A DNA stretch of 64,000 nt from Bradysia coprophila (lineage: Eukaryota; Arthropoda; Insecta; Diptera; Sciaridae): NCBI RefSeq assembly GCF_014529535.1, contig NW_023503608.1, forward strand, positions 10,094,501 to 10,158,500, read 5' to 3'. The notes under the pieces were generated by a model. The model saw only the letters and a list, made by a program, of their open reading frames with translations, was not told where the DNA came from and did no database searches. The position numbers were made by a program, and so were the translations under genes. Each line of letters begins with the position of its first letter. The first letter of the stretch is position 1. Of this stretch, positions 10,325 to 22,400 are shown piece by piece.

Positions 10325-11617
10325 ATGTTTTCTCATTTGTGCCGTTGTTGCTTAACTGAGCTGGGTGATTCGTCTGGAATCGTACCACTGTTTGAACGTC
10401 ACAAGAACATCTGGTATCACCGTTTGATTACGGCAACATTCCGATTGACCGTAAGTGTCTTAACATTACGATTGACTGAAATGAAATCACATTCTACTAC
10501 TTTTGTCCCTGTTCAAATGTTTTAGTTGACAAAAGACGATAAGTTGGGGTCGAACATATGCAAAATGTGTGCAGTCGAACTACTGAAATCTTACAAATTC
10601 CGCTTGAAGTATATTGAATCGGAACGGAAGCTCCACAAAATGCTTGTCCAGTCCGAACAGGAACAGGAACCAAGTTATGCAGCTTTATTTGACGTTAAAG
10701 TAAATGTCGACGAAAGCACCAAAATTTTGCAAAATAAGTTATCTCCCGAGACAAACTATTTACGCTGGAAGTGTAATTCATGTTCAGCGAGTTTTGCGAC
10801 TCGTTCGCGGTATTATGAACACAGACGATTACACTCTACGACGATTACATCTCAAATAAACAATGATACGGAACCTTCACCAACAAATAAAAGTTTCAAG
10901 CAGATTCGCTGGAAGTGTAACTATTGTCCCGCAGAGTTTGGTACTAACACATTGAAGTTGAAGCATGAAGGAGATGAACATTCATCCGACAATCTGTCAT
11001 TTCATGAGCCGGCGATCTTGATTGAGGACAATGATTCGGTCATTTCAACGATTAAAACAGAATTGAACATCGACACTGATGAGAATGAATTTCCGTACAT
11101 TGATCAGGAGCCTGAAGTGGATCTGGGATTATATCTGATTGAGAAACATAGTCAAATAAACAGCCTTGACCCACTTGAAATCAACAATTTTACCGATTCA
11201 CTGCTCATGCCGCTGGATGAGACGCAAAACTCACCGGAAACCGGAAATAACAACAATGCGAACAGTAAATGGAAGTGCCGACTTTGTACGGCTGGGTTTC
11301 GGACAAGGGAGTTATTACGCGAGCACAATCATCTGCATATGGCATCGAGGCAACAAAAGCCAATGGTAGCAAAAGTGGAAAAAATCAAAGTTGAGAAGGT
11401 CCCGAAGGTCAGTCATGTAAAACCATTCACGAATGAATCGAATGCTCCGAGATGGCAGTGCAAAACGTGCATGTTAAGCTTTGATACGAGGGAGCTGTTG
11501 CGGATTCATCGCAGAACGTATGTAGCGAAAAGCGAAATAACTGGACTGAAAGAGATGGAGTGTAATACAGAAGTGCTAGTTGACGAGAACGTATCGAAAA
11601 AGTTTAAAATACATTGA
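10325..11617 (+). CDS. ZAD domain C2H2 zinc-finger protein
   Basis: A probable DNA-binding transcription factor of the insect-expanded ZAD zinc-finger class. Exons are 10325-10450 and 10526-11617 (intron 75 bp, phase 0), giving 405 residues. The N-terminal ZAD supplies its zinc cysteines as CRCC near residue 7 and CKMC near residue 54, split by the intron, as is common in this class. Four fingers follow, each opening with W-x-C-x2-C: WKCNSC, WKCNYC, WKCRLC and WQCKTC. The first three end in H-x3-4-H; the fourth reads HRRTY, so its last histidine is replaced and it may not fold as a normal C2H2 finger. An acidic linker separates fingers 2 and 3. A plus-strand AATAAA lies at about 11652. The gene converges on the first small heat-shock gene. 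The ortholog is not identified; such genes turn over quickly. Confidence 0.9.
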
Positions 11618-11957
11618 TGGTTCTATTTTCGACTCTAGCATGAAGAGATACAATAAACCAAAGTTTATAAGTCCAAAGTTTCATTGGAGATTTTCTACAT
11701 GTGTTTGTGTAATTAGAATGAATAATCGATAAAGTCGATAAACTGTTGTCAGACAAAAATCGATTTTTTTTGATCCATCAACGAAAAAAAAACTTCTCGT
11801 ACGTTTCAATCTAAAGTTTATTATTGATTCATTAAATCACAAAAGTTAATTTACTTAAGCAAAAATTCAGACTCCAGGGTTACATTAATCAAAAACAACG
11901 AAAAATCGAAACGAAATTGGTTGTTAAACTAAACTTATATGATGAACTCTTTGCCAG

Positions 11958-12557
11958 TTATTGTTGTGCATCCTTCTTTTGCTCCTTGACCATCTCATCT
12001 TCCTTCGATTTTACACTCTCTTTGTTACCGCTGTTCAATCGAGCTGGACCGGTCTGTTGAATTTGCAGGACGCGTACATTTCCTTCATCGACTACCTTCA
12101 CCTCTGGCGGAGCTTTAACAGTTAGAATACCATCGGACGACAGTTGAGTGACCACATCTTTGATATTGAATCCTTTCGGAAGGGCATAACGACGCTTGAA
12201 TTGTCGGGAAATGTAACCATGTTCATCTCGTCGCTCCTCATGCTTTGCCTCAACAACGATGGCATTGTCGATCGTTTTAACGGAAATCTCATTTGGCGCA
12301 AATTCTTGGACATCCATACACACTTGGAAACCGTCCTTTCCGATCGACGACTTGGGAACGTCAGCAGAATCAGTGGAATTGCGTAGTGCTGCTTGGAATC
12401 GGGGACATCGCTGATAGCCGGTGTAGTACTGATTCAAAAGCGACGGGAGCGAGTCCAATTCATGCGAATAAAGTCCAGGACCAAAGTTGTTCCAGTGTCT
12501 GAATGATGGTTGGGACAATTCGTCGTTCAATTCGATCAACAGTGGTAGTAATGCCAT
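11958..12557 (-). CDS. Small heat-shock protein (Hsp23/26/27-like), copy 1
   Basis: An ATP-independent holdase chaperone of the alpha-crystallin/HSP20 family. Intronless, about 199 residues from the Met at 12557 (MALLPLL); an in-frame Met ten codons upstream is unlikely, as the favoured one has the CAAAATGG context and is shared by all three copies. The alpha-crystallin domain begins near IGKDGFQVCMDV and contains RRYALPKGF and LSSDGILTVKAP. A C-terminal VLQIQQTGPARLN follows, as in Drosophila Hsp23 relatives. The tail (SKEDEMVKEQKKDAQQ) differs from copies 2 and 3, so this is the most diverged of the three. It runs divergently from copy 2 across a spacer that holds both promoters. A minus-strand AATAAA lies at 11817-11822. 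Confidence 0.95.
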   Translation of the reverse strand: MALLPLLIELNDELSQPSFRHWNNFGPGLYSHELDSLPSLLNQYYTGYQRCPRFQAALRNSTDSADVPKSSIGKDGFQVCMDVQEFAPNEISVKTIDNAIVVEAKHEERRDEHGYISRQFKRRYALPKGFNIKDVVTQLSSDGILTVKAPPEVKVVDEGNVRVLQIQQTGPARLNSGNKESVKSKEDEMVKEQKKDAQQ

Positions 12558-12736
12558 TTTGGTATGATTATGTATCACTCTTAACAACGTATTATTTGTT
12601 GATTTTCAATTTGTAATTTCTCACTGACTTTATCGTTTGAATTTTCCAAAAAGAAATCTTTCCTACTTCACTTGAGTGCTGTTTTCACTTTGATTGTTAG
12701 TTTTAAACTATGCTGCCTTCACTTACATACGAACGT

Positions 12737-12790
12737 TTTTATACCACTTTTCGATATGACATGTACACTTAACAATTTTCTACGAGCTTC
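12737..12790 (-). promoter_or_regulatory. Heat-shock promoter of copy 1: TATA box and HSE
   Basis: On the minus strand TATAAAA (12743-12737) is preceded by alternating units GAA-GC-TCG-TA-GAA (12790-12778), a heat-shock element with one imperfect unit. The arrangement closely matches the promoter of copy 3. Confidence 0.8.
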
Positions 12791-12993
12791 GCCGGTTTTC
12801 TATAATTTTCTCTCATAATGTCTCACCACTACAAAACAGACCACTCGAACATACCAGAATTCGATTCGTGTTTATGTATGTTTATGAACCAACACAACAC
12901 AAACTTCACATCAACACATATGTGACACGAAACGAAATCTGGTATGTTCGATTGTATTCTAGTTTGAAGTGTAGAACATGAAAGAAAATTATG

Positions 12994-13057
12994 GAAAATT
13001 CTTGAAGCACTTAGAAAATTATTGAATGTGCATGTTATATCGAAAAGTGGTATAAAA
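12994..13057 (+). promoter_or_regulatory. Heat-shock promoter of copy 2: HSE and TATA box
   Basis: GAAAATTCTTGAA (12994-13006) is a perfect three-unit heat-shock element (GAA-2-TTC-2-GAA). TATAAAA follows at 13051-13057, about 190 bp before the start codon. Heat-induced expression is expected. Confidence 0.85.
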
Positions 13058-13246
13058 AGTCTGTAGAGAAGTGCGAGCAACATAGTTTGAAACAAACAGT
13101 CAAAGTGAAAACAACCTACTGATACGCAAGTGAAATAAGGATTTTTTTTGAAAAACAAACGACAAAACTTCCTAAAGTCAGTGAAAAATAAAAATTGAAA
13201 ATCAACAAATAATAAGTTGTTCAGAGTGATAAATAATTATACCAAA

Positions 13247-13831
13247 ATGGCATTACTACCACTGTTGATTGAATTGAACGACGAATTGTCCCAACCATCA
13301 TTTAGCCGTTGGAACAACTTTGGTCGTGGGATCTATTCGCACGAATTGGATTCGTTCCCGTCGCTTTTGAATCAATACTACACCGGCTATCAGCGATGTC
13401 CCCGATTCCAAGCACTCCGCAATTCCGGTGATTCTGCTAACGTTCCCAAGTCGTCGATCGGAAAGGACGGTTTCCAAGTGTGTATGGATGTCCAACAATT
13501 CGCGCCGAATGAAATTTCCGTGAAAACTGTCGACAATACCATCGTGGTTGAGGCGAAGCATGAAGAACGCCAAGATGAACACGGCTACATTTCACGTGAA
13601 TTCAAGCGTCGGTATGCCCTTCCGAAAGGATTCAACATCAAAGACGTGGTCACTCAATTGTCGTCCGATGGCATTCTAACCATTAAAGCTCCGCCAGAGG
13701 TGAAGGCAGTTGATGAAGGAAACGTACGCGTCTTGCAAATTCAACAAACTGGTCCAGCTCGATTGAACAGCGGTAACAAGGATAGTGGCAAATCAAGTGA
13801 GAAGGAGTCGGCTGAGGCACCAAAGAAATAA
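13247..13831 (+). CDS. Small heat-shock protein (Hsp23/26/27-like), copy 2
   Basis: A holdase chaperone, intronless, 194 residues from the Met at 13247 (CAAAATGG context). The alpha-crystallin domain runs from IGKDGFQVCMDV to LSSDGILTIKAPPEV, followed by VLQIQQTGPARLN. It is nearly identical to copy 3 over coding sequence and both untranslated regions. It retains three residues (FQA after CPR) that copy 3 lacks and has a slightly different tail (SGKSSEKESAEAPKK). It is transcribed away from copy 1. AATAAA lies at about 13980 in a 3' region that is shared with copy 3. Confidence 0.95.
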   Translation: MALLPLLIELNDELSQPSFSRWNNFGRGIYSHELDSFPSLLNQYYTGYQRCPRFQALRNSGDSANVPKSSIGKDGFQVCMDVQQFAPNEISVKTVDNTIVVEAKHEERQDEHGYISREFKRRYALPKGFNIKDVVTQLSSDGILTIKAPPEVKAVDEGNVRVLQIQQTGPARLNSGNKDSGKSSEKESAEAPKK

Positions 13832-14010
13832 ACTGTACCAATGTACCGCCGCTATTTTTAAGCTTTTCTTTTCAATGATACAATTTATGCCAGTTTCTCA
13901 TTAGGAGGATTTGAGATTGTTTTTTTTTTAAGTTGATACGCATTTAAGGCTGATATTGTAAGTGAAATTCTAAGTTCCAATAAAACATAAAATTTAAAGC
14001 AAAAGTTCTT

Positions 14011-14863
14011 GGTTTTTTAATTCTGTTGGAATTCGTTCTGTACATTTTACACATTTTGGAATTAAATACTGCGAGCGTTAAACAAAAATGCCAATGATTG
14101 ATTTCTCATAATTTTATCAAAATTTGCCTGAACCTGAACACCTGAAAATCTTTAATACCTAACCAATGCGAAAGTTGACGATTACATAGCAATTTGCCCA
14201 CTAAGTAAATGATCCATTACATGTGTACACTTGTCGAAAACACAGTTACCGAAGCTTGTTGATCAAGATGACACTTGTGAGTTTGCGTTTATCACAAAAT
14301 TGTTAATTCACGTAATGAATTACTTCCGCAGCATCCACTGTAACCGACTATTGAGAACAAAGTCAATTCACTATTTTCCAATTCGCTCCCTTTACGCATC
14401 AGCCGCCATAACATGGAATTGTGTGATTGCCTTTCTCTTAAAATCATCATAAGGGCAAGAAGGCCTCGAAGAAGACTGAGATCTGTTAAGGTTAAGATTT
14501 TCCTCGAGCTTTTTGTCTTTTTATTCAAGTTACGGCGCTTACTTCAGGGAGCCGACATTATTATTAACAAAGAATAAATAGCTTCACGAGCAGCAATGAG
14601 TGAGTGCTATCAATTGATTTGAAAGCAGACAAGAAATTTTTGCCATATTTCAAGTGTGATCTTGACCCATTCCATCTTCATTTCGTTTCACGAATTGCCA
14701 AAATCACACTATCAATAATAAAAAGACTTACCGCCTCAGTCACGTTGCTTGAAATGATAAGATCCTTGTCTTTGAGGTGTTTGGATTTTTTTATTCGTAG
14801 TTTTACAACGGGAAAATAAAAACTTTAGACTTTCATACATTGCGGATATAACGTTTGCCCAGT
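14011..14863. other. Gene-free stretch between copy 2 and the F-box gene
   Basis: Only short overlapping open frames without recognisable domains. No repeat or RNA gene was identified. It should hold the 3' untranslated region of the minus-strand F-box gene. Confidence 0.45.
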
Positions 14864-16731
14864 TCAACTTTTTGCTGCTACAAAACTGCATCGATACAAC
14901 CGTTCCTTGTGTAATATTATTCTTCGTAGCGATTTCATTTCGCTAAACATTTCTTCAGCAATACTCCGAGTATCAATAGCCACACATTTGGAAATATTGA
15001 TTGTTTGCAATTTGTCCGACCTCATAATGTGCTTGATACAAGCTAAATCAGTGTGCAAGCAAGATTGCAGCTCTAGAGTCTCCAATGATTTTAGCGTCAA
15101 GACTGCCGCCATCTCGATACCATTTCCGCGCAATTGATTACAGTTCGACAAATTTAACGATTCAATGTTCGGGCAATTCATTCCCAATGTATGCATATGT
15201 TTGCCGTTGAACTGAGTTCCTTGGGCGCTAAAATGTTTTAATTTGTTCAGTTTCATAGTATTGAATGAATGTGGTGAGAGATGCTTGCAGAAATCGATAT
15301 TGAGAACTTCCAGATCTTTTAGAGATGAAATCGAAACAACTGATTCATCTACCGGAACTGCTTGCCCATTTAGAATTTTTAATTTTTTTCGTGATTGATT
15401 TTTGCCTGCAAATCCTCGATCAGTAATATCGGTTTTGCTCAGTTTCAGTTCTTGCAATTTCTTTAATTGGAACACATATACCAGACTATTATCGTCTATC
15501 ATTGCACCGTCCAAATTCAAGAGTCGAACATTCGCAAAACACTGGCACATCCGTTTAGCAAACATCCAGTTAAAATCAATAGTTGGGTCAATGAGATACA
15601 ATTCACTTAGCTTTGGATTTGCATTCATTTTGTAGGTGTCATCCAGCTCATCTTCATCGTAAAATTCTAATCCAGCAATGCCTATCGATGACAATTTATC
15701 CATGCCGTTGAACACCTTGAATCCATCTAATGCTGGTCCATTCGAGATCGCTATTTCCTTTAATTTCGACATTTGTTGGAGTGATCTGCTCAATGAGAAG
15801 GAACCATTAACGGTGAGGTACTGTAGTTCAGATTGGGTGCACAAGAAGTTTGTGAATTTCGTTGATATTACAGAATTAATTGTCAGGTCCAGTGCCTTGA
15901 GTTTTAAGTCCTTAATAGCAAAGAGTTGTTCGGCGATATCTTTGCAAAGCGCTCGATTATTGTCACAAATATGCAGACCCTTAACTTTGGTGCTGTACTT
16001 TACAAGAAAATTGAAAATTGCGCTGTACGCCTCAGTGGTTATCCGACGTTTCTTTGAATGAACGTCGAAGTCAATGTTTTTTAAATTCGTCAATTGATCG
16101 ATCCACGAGCCAAATGTTAAGTCTACCAGACAACCTTCGCTGAAGTACAGCTGTAGCTCCTGTACATTTTTTATATTTCCGAGGACAATGTCCCGAACTG
16201 ATGATGTCAAGCCATCCATGAAGCCGTTGAAGAATCCCAATGCACAGACCAGATTCAAAGTTTTCAGTCGTGGCGTAAATTTCAGCAACTCTACGAAATT
16301 TCCGCCAGGAAGGTCTGAAGAGCGAAATTTGTAGTCGAACGTAATTTCTGTAATGAAGTCGCTCCAATTACACCAAAATTCCGGGTCAATCGATACGAAT
16401 TTCGCATTGCCAAAGTAGATATTCGAAAAGACCCGTGAACTGTTAGCAAACAGCGTTGATTGCTCCGAATCATTGTTAGAATCAATGGTCACATAATTGA
16501 ATGAAAGTTTGTAGTTTTTCAAAATCTTTGGAATTTGGGTCGCTCTTAACCAATGCTTGCATACAAGTGTCGCCGATTTCAAATCATCCAAATTGTCCAG
16601 ATAGTCGAAAATATGCGCGAGAGTCTACAAAAACACGGTGAATCGTGAGATATCAATTATAAGGTAATGGGGTTGGCTTCTTTCGATCTTACCTCCAAAG
16701 GAAGAGTCATATTATGTATTAATATGTCCAT
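14864..16731 (-). CDS. F-box and leucine-rich-repeat protein
   Basis: A probable substrate-recognition subunit of an SCF (Skp1-cullin-F-box) ubiquitin ligase. Exons are 16731-16693 and 16624-14864, across a 68-bp intron in phase 0; the product is 599 residues. The F-box is built across the intron: TLPLE on exon 1 and TLAHIFDYLDNLDDL...LVCKHWL on exon 2, a classical arrangement. The remainder carries degenerate leucine-rich repeats of the LxxLxLxxC/N type, clearest near the C-terminus (LKSLETLELQSCLHTD and IESLNLSNCNQLRG). The gene lies between two nearly identical heat-shock genes and runs divergently from copy 3. The target protein and ortholog are unknown; Fbxl-type proteins of this style are numerous in flies. 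Confidence 0.9.
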
Positions 16732-17013
16732 CAATTTAATACTTAACTGTCGCAATTTGGTACTTCATTCAGGTGGTACACAGTACACATTTTAAACATA
16801 ATTAATTTCTTTGATAATAGTCAATCGGACAATGCTTTTTGTAACAATGCACGATACGAAACAAACAATAATAAAAACAATAATGACATTTCTAGCGGCT
16901 TCGAAAATACAATATGCGAATGAATTCCAGTATATTCGATAACATTCTGAATGATATTGTTACAGTAAACATTGAACTCTCTCGACTTCATTCATCTTCA
17001 TACGAAAACTCTC

Positions 17014-17067
17014 GAAGCTCGTAGAAATTTGTTGAATGTGCATGTTATACCGAAAACTGGTATAAAA
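17014..17067 (+). promoter_or_regulatory. Heat-shock promoter of copy 3: HSE and TATA box
   Basis: GAA-GC-TCG-TA-GAA-AT-TTG-TT-GAA starts at 17014, five alternating units with two imperfect ones. TATAAAA lies at 17061-17067. The units match those on the minus strand before copy 1 more closely than those before copy 2, although the coding sequence is closest to copy 2. Confidence 0.8.
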
Positions 17068-17183
17068 ACGTTCGTATACAAGAGTGAGGCTGCATAGTTT
17101 GAAAAAAGCAATCAAAGTGAAAACAACCCACCTCTACTCATACACAAGTGAAATAAGAAATTTTTTTGACAAAAAGTTCTTAA

Positions 17184-17281
17184 AGTCAGTGAAAAATAAA
17201 AATTGAAAATCAACAAATTGAGTTGTTAAGAGAGTCAGTGAAAAATAAAAATTGAAAATCAACAAATAATAAGTTGTTCAA
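17184..17281 (+). repeat. Tandem duplication of about 49 bp in the copy 3 leader
   Basis: AGTCAGTGAAAAATAAAAAT starts at 17184 and again at 17233, each followed by TGAAAATCAACAAA and a GTTGTT motif. Copy 2 has this block once. It is therefore a recent duplication within the 5' untranslated region of copy 3. Confidence 0.85.
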
Positions 17282-17303
17282 AGTGATAAATAATTATACC
17301 AAA

Positions 17304-17879
17304 ATGGCATTACTACCACTGTTGATTGAATTGAACGACGAATTGTCCCAACCATCATTTAGCCGTTGGAACAACTTTGGTCGTGGAATCTATTCGCACG
17401 AATTGGATTCGTTCCCGTCGCTTTTGAACCAATACTACACCGGCTATCAGCGATGTCCCCGACTCCGCAATTCCGGTGATTCTGCTAACGTTCCCAAGTC
17501 ATCGATCGGAAAGGACGGTTTCCAAGTGTGCATGGATGTCCAACAATTCGCGCCGAATGAAATTTCCGTGAAAACTGTCGACAATACCATCGTGGTTGAG
17601 GCGAAGCATGAGGAACGCCAAGATGAACACGGCTACATTTCACGTCAATTCAAGCGTCGTTATGCCCTTCCGAAAGGATTCAACATCAAAGACGTGGTCA
17701 CTCAATTGTCGTCCGATGGCATTCTAACCATTAAAGCTCCGCCAGAGGTGAAGGCAGTCGATGAAGGAAATGTACGCGTCCTGCAAATTCAACAGACCGG
17801 TCCAGCTCGTTTGAACAGCGGTAACAAGGATAGTGGCAAATTAAGTGAGGAGGAGCAGGCTGAGGTACCAAAGAAATAA
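17304..17879 (+). CDS. Small heat-shock protein (Hsp23/26/27-like), copy 3
   Basis: A holdase chaperone, intronless, 191 residues from the Met at 17304. It carries the same alpha-crystallin domain as copy 2 and nearly all the same codons. It differs by a clean in-frame loss of nine bases (CPR-LRNS instead of CPR-FQALRNS) and a few tail residues (SGKLSEEEQAEVPKK). The 3' region also matches copy 2 to just past the poly(A) signal (about 18037), after which the two sequences part. The likeness therefore covers one transcription unit and stops at its ends. Confidence 0.95.
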   Translation: MALLPLLIELNDELSQPSFSRWNNFGRGIYSHELDSFPSLLNQYYTGYQRCPRLRNSGDSANVPKSSIGKDGFQVCMDVQQFAPNEISVKTVDNTIVVEAKHEERQDEHGYISRQFKRRYALPKGFNIKDVVTQLSSDGILTIKAPPEVKAVDEGNVRVLQIQQTGPARLNSGNKDSGKLSEEEQAEVPKK

Positions 17880-18070
17880 ACTGCACCAATGTAAACCAAT
17901 GTACCGCCGCTATTTTTAAGCTTTTCTTTTCAATGATACAATATATGCCAGTTTCTCATTAGACGGATTTGGGATTGTTTTTTTTTTAAGTTGAAACGCA
18001 TTTAAGGCTGATTTTGTAAGTGAAATTCTAAGTTCCAATAAAAAATAAAATTTAGAGCAAAAGTTCTTGG

Positions 18071-19429
18071 TTTTTTAATTGGTACGGTTTTGGTTATAAG
18101 TATATATTATATTTCTCCTCAACCTCAAAGATCATTGAAGCATGAGCAAAGAGAAAATCGTTTGGAAAACCCTGATTCCTATTTTCCATACTTTTGTACT
18201 ATTTCGAATGGAAAACTATAGTCGAGCGTGAACAAGACAGATTTACGATCTCCTGTGATGTAATGTAAGAATGTGACGCTAATATCTAAGTCTACTGTTG
18301 GAGCTTAGGATAGAAGAAGAAAATGTTTCCGCTGATAAAATCTGCCAGCTGCTCCAGAGCTAATTTTCAAAAATTCGCTAGAATTCGCTACAACTTCTAG
18401 AAATTTCTACAATTTTATAAAATCTCCACAAATTTCAACAATTTTCTAATAATTTCTAAATTTGTCTAAAAAATCAAAAGAAAAATTTAATTTTGAAAAA
18501 CTTATGTAGACATTATGGAAACTTAAGACTTAAGACATACTTCTTCAAAATTCTAAAATTTCTATAAATAAGCACTAGAAGTTGTACCAAAGTTGATAAA
18601 TTTCAAACTTTTTCCTAAAGGATGGAAGGATGGAAGGAGTTCTCTCCTTCGTATCACCTCCAATAACTGTTCGGAACAGGTCAGGTTTGACCTGACCTGA
18701 ACCTGTATTGAAAAAACCTGATTTAATTCCTGACCTGAATTCAGGTCAACCTAAAATGAAACAGGTCAATCTGAAACTGATCGTATCGTACCTCGAATCA
18801 CTTTGGAAGTAGACAAGCATCTTTTGTCACCTTTTTCCACCTAAGGTGGTTTTCAACCCGTAAAAAAATGTGGGAACATACTATGTGCTCAATCCACAGG
18901 AACAGCGATGAAGTGTAAGATCGTCGCTACCGAATACTACCGAATTGCTAAAAACATTAGAAATGAAAAATCGTGTCGTTGAGATGTTTGGATTTCTTTA
19001 ATCTTAAATTCTTTTAATTTTTTGTTGTGTGTGTGTGTTAAGTCAGAATAACTTATCCTGACCTTATATGCATATCTTCGTACATTTATATATTTATCAA
19101 GTAGTTTAATATACACAATGACTACCCTACGGAGCTTCCAGATTTTATATTTCATTACAATCAAAATCAATGAAAAATAAAATTATTATTTTTTTACCGA
19201 AACTCGAAAGGTAATTTTCGAAAAACCAGAAAATCGAAAATGAAAAATTGTGTGAATTGAACTCTTCCTTTTTAACTTAGTTTACTTCAACTTAGAAACA
19301 TATTAAAACTTGATTGTTCAACAATAGAAGTAAATAATATTGCTGCCCTTAAAAATAAAGCTATGCGTTCATTAATTGTACATAAATTAAATGTTTTTCT
19401 TAGTGACCATTAATTCTATTTACCAACAT
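18071..19429. other. Gene-free stretch with degenerate ACCTGA repeat
   Basis: No recognisable gene. From about 18670 to 18780 the words ACCTGA, AGGTCA and TTCAGGT recur on both strands in the same fashion as the GATCTGA blocks at 3.1 and 37.8 kb. A (GT)n run of about 13 bases lies near 19024-19037. Confidence 0.5.
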
Positions 19430-22400
19430 TTATCCCATTGGTACATATTCTTCTTCGCCCGGAGGTGGTGGTTCAAACATAGCATAATTTGACATTCTCG
19501 TCACAGATTCATTTGATGGTTTCTTCAGTGATGAAACCGGCGGCAAATCAATATCGTCGGGAACCATGCTCAACAGTTCTTCGTCGGTGAGTTGAGCCAG
19601 CTTGCTCGGCTCCTTTGACGTCGATTGCATTATGTCCATGGATGTGGGCTGAAAGTGCTTCGTGTGCAACGTTTTCATTGGGACGTAATCTGCTGTATTA
19701 TACTCTGCATCGCTTGGTATTGGAGTGTATTCGTCATCGTCGGCGACTGGGATTGATGTAGTTGATGCGCCCGATTTTGGCACGATGCTTTGGTCGGTCG
19801 ATGGTAGAGTCGACACGTGTTTGATGCTGTTTAGGATCTCTTGCAGATTCGATGGAATCGAAATGTTGGCTAGTGTTGGTATTTTGGAAGGTGCCGCACT
19901 CGTAGACAGGGACGATGAGGGTGAATATGGTTCATCCACACTGACCACCTCGGAGTCAAGCATAGCGATTTCCATTTTTTGTGCTTCGATTTGGCGATTC
20001 AATTCGTCCATTTTTCTCTCGATCTCTTCTTGTTCCAATTGAGCGTACAAGGATGATGTCTGAGCAGTTGCAGGAATGGCTTTTGCATTTTGAAAGGGTA
20101 TTTCGTCATCGCTACCGCCAGGCGAATACGGTTCGTCACCGTCTAGAAGAAAATCAAGAGAAATTTATAGGTTTTCGTTGTCACATGCCTTAGAATTGTG
20201 CTGTGCTTACCCTCCATCGCTATTGGAATTTCTAACTGGGATTTCGGTTGAGTTTTTGGACTGCACGGTGGAGTGAACCTTTCATCAACAGTTTTCGATT
20301 TCACTATCAAAGATTCTGACAGACGTGGAACCTGAAAAAAGGTTAAGTGAAAATCGTCATTGGTAAAGCGTTCTCTGCCCATCTGGTCTCAACAGAAAGT
20401 TCAGGATTAATTACCTTAGTTGCAATTGGTGCGTTTGGTGTAGGTATGGTTCGTTTTGTCGTGACTGCCAGAGTCGTCTTGACAATGATTCCCAGAAGCA
20501 AATCAGGTCGTCCACTTTCAAACTCTGGACCGTCGATAGGTTGTAAAACCGACGGTATTGACTTGTGCGCCGCCAATGGAAAAATGTAAAAATCCTTCAG
20601 GACTCTCGACGTGGTCTTTATCACACCCAGCCGCTTCTTCGTGTACAAATACTTGTACAGTTCACAATATGCGTCATTATCCTCCTCGGTGGCAGCTGAT
20701 AGTCGCACGATCAAGATTTCTTTGTTCTTCTTGATTTTATCAATGTATTCCCAAACTGTATCTGGAATGATTCGACCAACGATGTCTAATTCGGTAGGTA
20801 GTTCATGTCTAACGCTTTCACAGTTACCACTGACACCATGAACTGATATTTGAAAGGTTGCGATGTCGACCATTGTAATCATGCCACTCCAAAGAGCCGA
20901 TTCGACATCGGTTAACTGCTTGTCGAATAAATATTCCGGCGGAGTTGGTATGGTAACTGTACTGGTTGGTTCTTGGTCACATTCACTGCTCGGTGGTAAT
21001 TTCGGCTTCTGTTCAAGTAATTGGTCACCTTGTGGCTGAACACCTTTGCTTGCACTTTTAATTTCGGTCTTTTTTGTATCTTCTGCTCGCAACACTCGAT
21101 CGATTGTAGATTGAGCCTCCAATATTTTATCGATTAAATTAAAATTGTCTTCCTTTTTGACGGGTTTTGGTGGTTCCTTCACTTTCACACTTGATTTCTT
21201 ATGCTCGGTTTTCGAGTCAGTTGTTTTCGGTTTCTCTCTGTCTCGCCTATCTTTGTCATCTTTCTTCTTACTGTCGCGTTCACGGTCTCTGTCGCGACTT
21301 TTGTCGTCCTTTTCGCCACTGCGCCTATCTCGGCTCCGTTTTCGTTTGTGTTTATTCGAGCTCGACTTACGATCGTGCTTGTCTTGAATTCTGTCTCTGC
21401 TTCTACTTCGACTTCGATGTCCGTCCTTTTTCTTTGATGAAGACGATCCCAATTTGCTACTGCCACTGATGCTACTGTCCACCGATAAGTACTTATCAAA
21501 TCGAGTGTCGATTCGCTGATCTTTTGTTGGAGTTATCTGACCAACAGTTTCGCTCGTGCTACTTACAGTTGAGTTGTTTAACACTGACACAACGTCTTCA
21601 ACGGATATGGAAGGATCCAAGGTAAGCCGGTCAGTCACCTTACTCTCAATAACTTCTTCGCCCTTATGCGTTTTCAAAACGTATGATTTGCTGGCGGCCA
21701 GTAGATCGAGTTCAGATTTTTTTATCATCTCCAGCTGGTGCTTATTTTCATTCTCTCGCCACTGTGCCAACTGTTGGCTAGCCAGCTCTTCAGCTGACAT
21801 GCGTACGAACTGGTTCGGTTTGATAGTTTTCTCGCATATCTTCAGAAACAGGCTGTCATTTTTCCGATCTTTAATGTTGAAAACTAATGACCTGTATTTG
21901 GCCCTATATTTGGCACCTATGTCCTTGCTGAACAAATTGTAAATCTCTCGTTCCGTGTCCGCAGCAAAACTATCAATTTCTTCAGCGGTGAGTTTGGGAT
22001 GTTTACTATCGGTGATTTCAGACATTCGTTGGGAAATTGCTTCATTTAGCAGTCGGTGAACGGTAACACGTATGGTTTCAGAAGAAGTTTCACTTTTGTT
22101 GTCAGTAGGTTTCGAATCAGATTTTGGATCGGATTTCCGCTTGTTTTGATTCGCCCGAGGTGCTGGAGTTTTGGGTGTTGTCGGTTTCGATGCTACTTTC
22201 GACTGAACCGGACTCTGTTTGACTGGACTGTTTGGCTTAGGCGATGCCTGTTGACCAAGCTTCTGGGCTTTCGTTACTACCTTAGCTGGTAACGACGTAG
22301 GAGTCGTTGTTGTTGCGTTGGATTTCTGGTTTGGATTCACAATCATTACATTTTTTGCGGGACCAATTTTCAATGTTGTTTGAATCTTTTGTGGTTGCTG

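Noticed and set aside
21145-21499. Several open frames on both strands opposite the pps gene
   Set aside because: They are shadows of the Arg/Ser/Asp-rich coding stretch of pps.
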